Assembly (NCBI RefSeq): GCF_001039355.2
Contig: NW_019776044.1
Location: forward strand, 1-64,000
Direction: 5' to 3'
Origin: Lingula anatina
Lineage: Eukaryota; Brachiopoda; Lingulata; Lingulida; Lingulidae
Length of the DNA: 64,000 bases
Of this stretch, positions 35,106 through 45,675 are shown one piece after another. Under the pieces are notes generated by a model. It did not search any database, had not been told where the DNA came from, and saw only the letters and a program-made list of their open reading frames with translations. The translations under genes were made by a program, and so were the position numbers. Each line of letters starts with the position of its first letter. Positions within the stretch are counted from its first letter, which is position 1.

Positions 35106-36192
35106 CTATGTAAATAGTCAACCAAATGCACATGTATGTAAACCTATTCATTTGACATCTTACCACTACACCCTTGTTACTTAGTAAAGTAGCCAGTCCA
35201 TGCAAAATCCAACAGATGCTGTTATAACATGTGCTAAAATTGGAAGCTCACGGAAGTACATACTTGCATAGCAAGTCTATCAAACCCTTTAATTCCACCT
35301 TAAAGTATAATCATTGGAACCCAACTGAGGTGCTCTATGTAACATTATCAGTGAAATGCTGTTTTAGTGTATGTGCACCGTGAATCCAAATTATGTATTA
35401 CTTAAGGTACAAAAATAATAACAATATCAAAAGCCATCCTGGTGTAAGTGCCTTATGAAAGAGAAACATCCACAAAGTGTTATTTACTAAATCTAACTGT
35501 TAGTAACCTGTTTTGTGTAACCCTATCAAATACATTAGCCATCCTTCATATTCCTCTATGGCAAAGTTTATGCACACATATTTATAAAATTTACATAAAT
35601 CATCATACATAAACAAGTACCATACAAAAAGAACATCAATAATGAACTATATAAGCAACCAATTTTGTTGTGACAAAATTAATTCATGACTTACTCCTTT
35701 ATTTAATCTCCAAGTTCAGGCAAGCATGCATTCCAAAATCACACAAAATATTTCAACACGCAAAATGATCAACACAACAAATCATCAAATCATTCAATAA
35801 AATTCATATAACTTCATCACATATATGAAACACCAACAAACAGACATGCCAAATTCAACAAACCAAGGTCAAAATGAAGAAATAGCACTCCAAGCCAAGG
35901 GTGTGTGGAAGATAGAAAAGATAATAGAATATAGGTATAATAAAAGTCAATGACAAATGTTTCTTTAAACTTATTTGTAGAATGACTGTAATAAAGATAT
36001 TTTTCATGGGTTTAAGACAAGAGATAGTGCATGACAGATTAAGCTAGATCTTTGAACAACAAAAAAGTTGTTGATGCATAAAAAGTATTTCATACTGATG
36101 GGGGGCCTTTTGTAATGCTATGTTCACAATATAAATGGGGAACCAAAATGAGATTTTACTGCCAACAAGGTCAGTCATATCAACATTCTTAC
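35106..36192. other. Intron, 1.1 kb
   Basis: Joins K(G|CA)EPK in frame. AT-rich, with no coding segment or repeat that I can support. Confidence 0.8.
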
Positions 36193-37206
36193 CTTTCAGG
36201 AACAGCTCTGCAGTGCTGGTTGCCTGTCCATGTTGGTTGACAGCCTTACAGGTATATTCCCCTTCATCTTCAGGGAATGTTTCTTGGATGACCAGTACAC
36301 AGGTTCCATCTTCAAGTTCAATGAAATCATACACTTGCTCATCGACAAGCTGTTCTTCATCAAGTGACCAAGTGATATCTGGCTTTGGATGACCAGTAAC
36401 TTTGCATTCAAATCGGACAAGCTTTCCTTCAGTTTCTGTTACATTACTAAGTGGCTTGACAAAGACAGGTGCCTCACCAACTTCAGGTTTCTCTACAACT
36501 GGGGCTGTTAGTTCAACCTGTTCTGTTGTGGGGAGGAGTTTGGTTTCTTTTTCCTCTACACCAATCGTTATTTCTTCTCTGTGAGACTCTACTTGTACAG
36601 GGATTTCAGGCTCTGCCTTTTGGAGAGGAACACCCTCCTCCTCTGGTTTCTGTAGCACCTGTTCAAATACCTGTTGCTCTGGTTTCTCATCCTTGGGGAA
36701 GGAAATCTGGACCTCAGCTGGGGTTACTCCAGGTGCCAACTTGTCTCCCACATCAAATGTCAACTCCACAGCTTCACCAACTGTCGCAGATGGCTTAACT
36801 TCAGACACGGGCTGTGGTAGTTCCTTTTCTATAGTGATGGTCTCTTCTGATACCTCAGACACATCAGGCTTAGGTACCTCTGTTACTTCTTCAATGACAG
36901 TTTCTACTTCTTTTGTTTCCTCTTCAATAACCTCTTCCACAACTGGGGCAACTTCAGGTTTGGTAGCTTCAGTTGTTTCTGTTGTAATAATTGTTTCTTC
37001 TTCAGTGACTTGTTCTTTTGGTACTTCAAATACCAGTTCTACTGGAGTGGGCTGCTGTGCAGGTGCCTGAACAGAAATCTGTTCAGTAAAGATCTCCCCT
37101 GGTGTAACTTCTTGGATTATTTCTTGGGTAACTGTGGTAGTTTCCTCTACTTCTTCTGTGACAGTTGTTTGTTCTTCTTCTTCTTCTTCAACATCTGTGG
37201 TCTCTT
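36193..37206 (-). CDS. Acidic linker and complete Ig domain
   Basis: Phase 1 in and out, 1,014 bp. The first ~230 codons are acidic and Thr/Val/Pro-rich (for example TTDVEEEEEQTTVTEEVEET). Then comes an Ig domain starting GEAPVFVKPLSNVTETEGK, with RFECKVTGHPKPDITWSLDE and EDEGEYTCKAVNQHGQATST, ending LFLK. Both Cys are present. It lies directly upstream of the giant exon. Confidence 0.94.
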
Positions 37207-40200
37207 CTAGAAGTTAAAGAAATTGAAAAAATATGTGAAATCAATTACAGTTTAGAAAAGTGTCATCATATTAGCAAACGGATAAAAAAGTTCATGCAAT
37301 TCAAGTATTCATTCATGCTGCCACTACAATATCTTAAAGTGAAAAAAATACTTGCCACCTTGTAAAGCTACTCAGGATGGAATGTTACTCCTAGGAAATC
37401 ATTTCTTATGGTAGCATACAATCAGCAGGACAGTGCATCAAGTTTTTTGTTGCCACATATTTCAATATCATGTTTTCATTTTTCACCAAAATTTAACATT
37501 TTACATCTTTCTATTCTACTTTTTTACCTTCAATTAATAATTTTACGATTTCTTTTTTTTTCCATATCATCATTATTATCATCTAGACAACAAGATTCTT
37601 CATCAACGGTTTAGTTTAACACATCTGCTGGAAAGTTCCCTTAAAAGTTTGTGAATACCTCCACACTGTGCTTACAACCTAATTGTTCTACTACATGGCA
37701 ATATTATTTGTCATCAATTAAAGCCTAGATTACATTTACACATTTTCAAATGTAATCTTGGCTTTAGCAACATAAACTTTCATTGCTGAACCTTGGCATT
37801 TCTGCACCACATTTCTTTTTCCGTTCACATAAAACTACATCTTATCACGGTTGAAATTGTTTAAATGAAAATGCCTGACAGTCTGTACAGACACTTAAAC
37901 ACATGAAGCACCTTTCTATTTTCCATTTATTTGATCTGATAAAAGACAATTTTCACATGGCTATAATACTGAATTAAGGGGAATGTGGAAAATTGGAATA
38001 TTTTCATTGTAAAGAAATATTGCTCTTTTCTTAATGTATATACTTTTTAATTTTGAAATTACACAATAATATTTCACAGTTAAAAGTGTGAAGATTTTAA
38101 ATAGAGTAACTAAGTCAGTACTGATCAACATGGAGGAATTTTTTAATATGAAATTAATATTCTGGAATTTTTTAATATGAAATTAATATTCTGCAATTGT
38201 TGTTCAAAGTGGAGTTTGTGTAATATTTGTGGTGTAGTACAAGTGTTCTCTCACTGTTGTCTATGTACTCTTTCCACTATAATACTTCAATAAAAAAAAA
38301 ATTCTATGATCAGCAAATAATGCATGCCATTTTATAGGCTAATTCATCATTTTACAGTTTTTTCTTAAAACAGTCTCTCAGAAATATCATCAATCTTATT
38401 TTTGCCTTCGATAAAAAAATGTAAGAATTCACAACATATTGATAACCGAAATATGAATGAAAAAGTCACGCACTTCCCTTTTCCTTTTAAATTGCTGGTT
38501 CCACATCTAGGTTCATCTTGGTATTATGTTTCTTTGGAAAAACAGATTTTTTACTCTGATTTGAGATTACACTGAATTATATTGTATTTTACAGAGACAA
38601 GATTTAAGGGAGAATTCTGCTGAAGATCAAAATACACTTGACCATAAAAGCTCAGAAACATGAAGTTTTTTTAAAATAATTATAGACTATTCAATGTAAT
38701 GGGGGAAATCTTCAGTTTAAAAATGTAAAGAATGGTACGTGCATTAACCACCAATATTTGGTTAAAATATTTACCTTAGCTCATATGGTTATTTTATAAG
38801 TACTCAAATTAACGATGTTTCTGAATATTTTGGGCAAGTATATATGCATAACTAGCCAAATCTTATAATGTGCATCTTAAAGAGCATAATAATTCAAAAA
38901 GCACTGCACACATTTAGGACTTCTTTTTTAATGCTGGGTTTGAAGCACAAATCAATCCATTTCATTTTAGAGAAAAATAATTAAAATACAATCACTGGAT
39001 TAAAAAAAATACTGTGATTTTCATCTGTATAACTGCCTGAGGTGTGATAAGTAGAGATTGAACAAGAAATCTGAATTTATTAACAAGGCACTTCCCTTTT
39101 CTTATTACAAAACTCTGTGAAGTGAGTGTTTAACAGACCATTTACCATAAAGCTTACAGGCCAACTCAATCTTGGACTAGTGTTGAAATACAATCTCAAC
39201 TGTGTTATTTAGTCAACGATATTCCTTTAACAAGGCATCCAAAAGACTGCTTATCTCAACAGTTTGAGAAGTCTAAGGTTTGCCCCAAAACTTTTTAATG
39301 AAACTCCTGTCACCAGCTACCTCAGGTTTATTACTTTTCCAAGCAAATTAATTGAGAAATGTACTGTGTGATCATGATGATATTAAAACATTCCTTGTCT
39401 TAAAATGATACATTTATGCCACAGAGGAATTTGAGTTTAAGTTTGAGTTTGTATGATGTTACATTACAATATTTAAGTTACCATATGAACAGGCCTGCTT
39501 TAAATTCCCGTGATTCTTGTGAAATATTTTTGACAAAAGTTGTTCCATAAAAGATCACTTTGTTTTTGTATCACTTTTGTACGTTGGTGTAAATAGTAGG
39601 TAGACTTTACATACATGAGATGTACGAATTATGTTGAATAGCACATCATTTAAATATAACATTTTGAGTGTTGTTTAAATCTATTGAATCTGACACTAAA
39701 GAGAAAAGTGACAGAGTTTTTTGCAACAATTCAATGCTCAAAAATAAAAGGCTAATGATATTCTTCACAATTTTTAGTCATTAGTATTAATTAATTAATA
39801 TTTTGATAATATATCATTGTTTGACAATTAATGATGGATAATTATATGCATGTGTATTTATCCCCATTATTTGTTACATACTTTCTTTTTTAGGTTGAGC
39901 AAACAAAGATGTTCCCAAGTCATGTGATATATCCCGAGTGAAGTTTTGGAATGGCTTTTGATTTTTGTTGGTACTTGATATACAACAGCAAGCACTGAAA
40001 TAATTTGGACCAATGGCAGAACAGAATGGGGTCATTAATTTGTCATACTTAATAACCATGTAATAAGCCATTTGTTTCTTCAATAAAAAACTGCAGGTTT
40101 TATATGCATGAACATATTTCTTTGGAAGCATTTAAAACATTTTTGAGTCAGTCTAAAGTGGTTTTGAAACAATAATTGTGTGTAATACTGATGTCAAGTA

Positions 40201-42506
40201 TCAAAGCTACCATGTCACAAAATAGAATATCAGAGTGAAACTAGGTGACCTTTTTTTCCTGAAATTTTGAAATTTGGAAAAGTATCAATTAAAAATAGTT
40301 TCTCAGGCATATTTAACTTGTACGACTGTGTTCAATTTATTTAGCCTTAGTCAGTAGCCTAAGGCAAGAGTTGATTTGTTCATAGAATAATCTTTTTGTG
40401 TGTAACTCAAGTATAGTTAGGCTGTGAATGTCACTTTTCTTCAATTCAGCAAAGCTTCAAGTCAGCGGGAAAAACTATTTCTGTTCAAACAAGCATCCAA
40501 TACAGGGGTTAAAACCAAAGTTGCTCTAAAAGAATAATTTAGTATCAAAACCCATCACCACAAAACAATAAGAAACATGGGCAAAATGTCTTGTAATCTT
40601 CATGTTATTTTTTTCCAAAAATGAATTTTTTCTTCATATACTGTATATAAAACCAGAGTGGTTTAAAAAATCAAGACATTTTACCATTTATGCATTTTGC
40701 ACAAATACCATTGGCTCAATTCTAATACAATCATTGGGTTGGAAATGCAAAATCAAGCATTCAAAACAGAAAATGATAACAGCAGAAAAAATTTGCACTG
40801 GTATAAGTGAAACACAAACATGAGCATTTTGGATACACTGAAAAATTTTATGTCTTTGTGCCAAATCTCATAAGCAATGCTAGTCCTCTCTGTCACTTTG
40901 CTGCCATGTTATTCAAAGACTCCCTCCCTTCATTGGCTACCAAAAATTCTAGTAGCCTCCAAAACCCAACTTACAGGCAATTCCAATAGGAACCATGCGA
41001 TGCACCCCAGTACAATCATGCACAGCACAAAGGTGACAAATGAGGTAACAACTAGGGACTGGGACATGTGATTGTGCTCCAAAATTTTCTACAAAACCAA
41101 GTGCATATTTTTTTAGAAGGGGTAGATGGTGAGAGAAGAACTCTGTCAAACAGTGTCAATTGTACACTGGACTTACAACCATTTCTCTCTCTCACACACA
41201 CACACACATTCACACTGTGCAAACTTACACTTGAACAACCACACCCACATACATAAAAGTGATTGACATTTTCACACATGGCACATGCATCAGGAGCATT
41301 TAAACCTTTTTTATTATCAAAAACATGCTATAAAAACAATTATGAGAACATATGCACAAACCATTGCATAATATTGTGTTTTACATAATATTTTCTTTTA
41401 AAATGCAAAAATGCAAGTATAATTTCAAATAATCAATAAATATATCAGAAAAAAAAACCACCTAAAACTCCATATCATTTAAATGCTGACAAAATGTCTG
41501 GAGGGCTGGTTCATGCCAAAATTCAATGAAACAACTTTTCAAAAAAGTAAGTACAAACTTGGGATTTTCATAATAGCACATGCTCCATTAGGTACATCCA
41601 TTTGCAAGAACATGCATTGATATGAGGTTCACAATACATCAAGGAATCTACTAATAAATACAGCTTTGTTGGTTGAAATCCACTCTAATCTTATATCACA
41701 TACCATCTTAAAAGCTATATCTACCTTGACTCCAATATGTTATGTACAGTACACCAAATCAACACACATACAATGGGTAGAAGGGATACACGACAGTCTA
41801 CCTAAATTACATCTGCAGGTGAGCGTATATAGCATGGTGCATTCAGAGCACGATCGTAGGGGTTTTACAGTGCAGTTACAGGGAGTGCAGCAAGTTTAGA
41901 GCTTAATTTCAATACAGATCAGATATGACAAATAAAAATTCATTATTAACAAAATACAGTTTGCGATGACAAAGACAGTACTTTTATTATTACATCTATG
42001 CGCACTATTTACAATGTTTTCATTGAAGTCACACCAATTTTCCCAAACCTCTAATTTTTTTCTACTATTAATCATCCTACGGCAACTTGTCAAATTTCTA
42101 AAAATTACCTACTGGCTCCCCTCTTTATTGAAATGTAATTAGCAGCTCACCTGCTTAGAAATAACTTAGGTACATTGTTTTTCAATACTACCTACTGCAT
42201 TTGGTTAGTTTTTCATTGCACAAGCCTCTTGACTTAGAAATTGTATTGGGTATACCACATAAGGGTGGAATATAAAAGAAACTGGTGAGACTACATAACA
42301 AATGCTACTAAACAAATGCAGAAGGTTTAACAATCTCATAGCCTGACAGCCAAAAAGTTCCATGCTGTAACAACTTCAAAAAAAGACACCAAGCATAGTA
42401 ACAAAGTGACAATAACAGCATCACTCTTAGAATATGTAATTCTCAAAGGCTGCATCCTCAGCAGCCATGATCTAGAAAAAAGTTTGATTTGTGAAAGTCA
42501 TTATCA
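37207..42506. other. Long intron segment / possible 3' UTR of alternative ends
   Basis: About 5.3 kb with no exon needed by the main reading frame (exon 44670 joins exon 37206 as E(A|AA)ETTD). It holds a perfect 29-bp tandem duplication at 38135-38192, a short CA run near 41190, and minus-strand AATAAA signals at about 42124-42129 and 41983-41988. The last two could serve transcripts ending at 42507. The rest is AT-rich and featureless to me. Confidence 0.7.
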
Positions 42507-42733
42507 TTACGTAAAGTCTGAAGAATTTGCTGAAATACTAAGGAGCCACGCAATGAATTGTACGGCGATAGCCAATAGCATGAAAATGATCATAAATATC
42601 CACATGCTGCCATCTTCCACCATCACTATGGGGAGGGGTTGCCAACCTATTGTACATCTTGCTTTATCATCCTGATGTGTGACTTCAACTTCACGAGTTT
42701 GATCGAGTTCACTTTCCTCAGCCTTTTCACATT
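42507..42733 (-). CDS. Candidate alternative terminal exon with transmembrane tail
   Basis: Acceptor TTTTTAG, phase 1 like most exons here, then 74 open codons and TAA. From exon 44670-44835 it would read (K)CEKAEESELDQTREVEVTH, QDDKARCTIGWQPLPIVMVE, DGS, then MWIFMIIFMLLAIAVQFIAW and LLSI, then SANSSDFT-stop. The 24-residue hydrophobic segment followed by eight polar residues looks like a C-terminal membrane anchor. The acidic first part resembles the gene's linkers. An AATAAA lies about 380 bp downstream. An alternative reading is a separate 38-residue micropeptide starting at MVEDGSMW. I know no named homologue. Confidence 0.55.
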
Positions 42734-43296
42734 CTAAAAATCAAGATATTCCAAATCTCTGGATTTTAATAAGTTCCGTTTCTATCTAAATAGTACTACC
42801 AGCTATATGATGGTGAATGTCTAATCCTATTGTGTTATGATTGTGATTTAGATTTACAAGATATAAATCAGTTAGCTTACTGCTCTTTAGTTTGCAGAGT
42901 GAAGGATATAGATATATAATTACTAGGAAAAATGGATTAATTTGTTTCCATGCTGTTGAAAGTGAACCCAACCAATCACAATAGAGATTTCATTTATATC
43001 ACATTATATACAACATACCAGAGCAAAGCATCATGGGAGGAGGGTCACTGACAGCACTCACACAAGTTCTAACAGACGGTAAAACTAAGAAGAATGGGAA
43101 GACATGCCAAATGTTTTTGTAATTCCAAATAGTTTAAGTGACACACCAACAGCTCTTTAATTTTGTTTTCTAATTTTTCTTTTAATAGTTCAAGAAAAGA
43201 TTTGATTGTTTTCTTCTGTTTGACCTATTTCATCTCAATGCTCCCATGATGCTAAGCTTAATTTTTAAAGAAGCTTTTATAAAGTGGAAAGCGCGA

Positions 43297-43418
43297 CTAT
43301 AGAATCCGGGGTATCAGTTCTTTGTCAGACTTTTGTCTTGATTGGGATTTCTGCCACTTGAGGAGTATGTCAACTTCAATTTCATAGAACTCTTCATAAA
43401 GAACTTCTTCAATAGCCT
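43297..43418 (-). CDS. Candidate alternative terminal exon (short acidic/basic tail)
   Basis: Acceptor TTTGTACAG, phase 1, then 39 codons and TAG. From exon 44670-44835 it would read (K)AIEEVLYEEFYEIEVDILL, then KWQKSQSRQKSDKELIPRIL-stop. The acidic YEE/FYE run resembles linker text in the giant exon (IEKEFYELSPEEE), which favours real coding. No internal donor is obvious, so if used it ends the protein. GC is slightly raised around it. Confidence 0.5.
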
Positions 43419-44669
43419 CTGTACAAATAAGGGAAAAGAAAGTAAAATTATATACTTGTGGCAAGGTTGAGTTTTTAAGTTAGATATGGAATGGTTATTT
43501 TAATGTTAAGTTATGAGGGTTATTTGTAGGATGAATGGCTTGGTAGCTTACCAATAAACATAATAGGGTTACTGAAAATGAAAGGTTATTTGCATTTGTT
43601 CTGGGAGGCGGCAAATTTTGGAAATATATTAATCACTGTGTTCAATATTACTGTAGAACTGAGCAATTAGTTAGATGTTTCTGACAAGGAACAAAATAAC
43701 ACTTCTGATTGGGTTTTCTGTGATTGGTTTCACTTTCAACAGCAGTGCAAACTTAAAGTAGAATGTACCCCCAGAGAGAGAGGAAGTTAAGAAGAGTGGA
43801 AAGCTGAGGAAAATGAAGTATTTAGTGAAGTGAAGTATTAAGATAAAAAGGTTTTAAAAAGTTCCCCCAAGACTAGCATAAATATTATGACATATGACAG
43901 GTAGAATTAGAATTATATAAAAGTGAGGCACATATTGTGCTAAAAATTATTATCTGCATAATGAGAATGCAGGATTGGTCCTAACATTGTCAGGAAATGC
44001 AATGTTCCAAAACCTCATGTCAATACTGAATTCTGTAGTTAGCATTAAAATTAAACTTTTGACGAGCACTATGTTATTCTATCAAAGCTACCTAGAACTA
44101 GAACCTAGTACTATGTGATTAAAAACAAAATGAAATGCAAAAAAAAGATGAAAAAAGAAAAATAAATAAAATACAGCATATTAACTCATGTGAAATGATA
44201 TACAGCCATCTTACGGTTTACCAAAGCAATAACAATCAAATAATTAACATTCCATAACATAATGTAAATCCAAAGAAAATTTCTAAAAGAAAACTAAAGA
44301 AATTTCCATCTTCTGGTGAATATCTATAAACGCTGTTGAAAAGAGTTTCACCCAGGATAAGACAAAATAAAGATAGTGTTGCAAAGCTTATAAACCTATA
44401 AGGGCAACAAATAAACAGCCCAAATCATAGCAAAGCAAAAAACTTTTTTGAGAAATTCTATCTCAATAGCATCTACATCTCGAGTCCACCCAATATACAC
44501 CCCGTGTCTTCTATAAAATGTTGCTCCCAGCCTGTCTTGACTTTGAGTGTCACCACCTATCCTACACAACTCACTAGTGCAATAGAGGCAGCAGACACCA
44601 TACTTACTACTGCTCTTGCTAAACACACCAAAAATAGAATGAGCCGAAGCAATATCAACAGTGGCTTAC

Positions 44670-44835
44670 TTTCAACGAAAAGTTCGGCCCATGTTGTAAT
44701 TTTGCCAGCTTCATTAACGGCCTCGCACACATAGTCTGCTTCATCCTCCAGTGTACAGCTGGGTATGTGAAGTGTGCAACGGCCATCTTTGTAACTTATC
44801 TGCAGGTGATCACTGGTCTGGATCTCAACATTCTC
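44670..44835 (-). CDS. Ig domain, second half (branch point for alternative ends)
   Basis: Phase 0 in, phase 1 out. It encodes ENVEIQTSDHLQISYKDGRC, then LEDEADYVCEAVNEAGKITT and WAELFVE. The F-strand Cys is present. The final A joins in frame to any of three downstream acceptors (43418, 42733, 37206), each giving Lys. Read-through of the donor is also open; see the separate finding. Confidence 0.92.
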
Positions 44836-45167
44836 CTATTATTAGAAAAAAGGCATGAACATTTAATCTTTAAAAAATATTTTTTTCCAAATATCTCTTA
44901 CAAAAGGCATCGTAAATGTACTATTTTACGAAAACAATTATTTCTTAGATATTAACATTTCAAATTCAGGATATTCAATCTTTTAATGCACTCTTATCTA
45001 TTCACAGTTTCAAGAATTTTTCTAGCTATTTCATGATATGCATTGCTGAAAAAATTAATACAGGCATCTACTACAATAAATCAAACTCTGCACAAACACT
45101 GATCACACATATCTCCATAATTATATCAATATTTCCTAACATCAATGAACCTTCCAAAAGAACTTAC

Positions 45168-45400
45168 CTGATACCACTTAATCGTTGGCTCAGGGTGACC
45201 AGTGACATAACATTCGAAAGTCACTGGCTTGCCTTCTACTGTATCTATAGTGTGAAGAGTTCTAGTGAAGACAGGAGCTTCTCTGAGCTCCTCAACTTCT
45301 GTGATTTGTTCAACCACTGTTTCTGTCACGTCAGCCACATGTTGAACAATTTGGACTGTCTCCTCAGTTGTCTCCCTTGGTTGTTCTTCTTTTTCAGGTG
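45168..45400 (-). CDS. Linker and Ig domain, first half
   Basis: Phase 1 in, phase 0 out. It encodes (A)PEKEEQPRETTEETVQIVQ, HVADVTETVVEQITEVEELR, then EAPVFTRTLHTIDTVEGKPV and ECYVTGHPEPTIKWYQ. B-strand Cys and Trp are present. The acceptor is ATTGCAG. Confidence 0.93.
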
Positions 45401-45675
45401 CTGCAATGCAAACATATATTTCGAATTCTTTAGCAAGTTTTATTCAAATGTATTACATGCAAATTTGTTTAATATAAAATACCCCCAAATTTTATTCATA
45501 TCACGAGTTCAAGGCATTCAGCTTAAGGAAGTGCATAGAATTTTGAAGAAACTCAATTGAATGTGCACAAAACATTTCATCACATTTGCATTTCTTTCAA
45601 ACAGCATTAAACGGTATTATGTCATGTCCAAGTATAACAATATGATGCATAACAAGTGATTCTCCTTTTACCTAC

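Noticed and set aside
32186-35113. A 975-codon open frame on the plus strand across the 45-residue array (Ser/Thr/Val-rich)
   Set aside because: It is the antisense shadow of a perfect 135-bp repeat: one stop-free unit repeats to a long open frame. The minus frame continues far beyond the array through Ig domains and matches splice sites; the plus frame does not.
39874-40131. An 85-codon minus-strand open frame in the long intron
   Set aside because: No domain, no acidic linker character, no convincing acceptor in the gene's usual phase.
41666-41899. A plus-strand open frame followed by a CAG/GTGAGC donor-like site
   Set aside because: No supporting acceptor, domain or neighbouring plus-strand exon.
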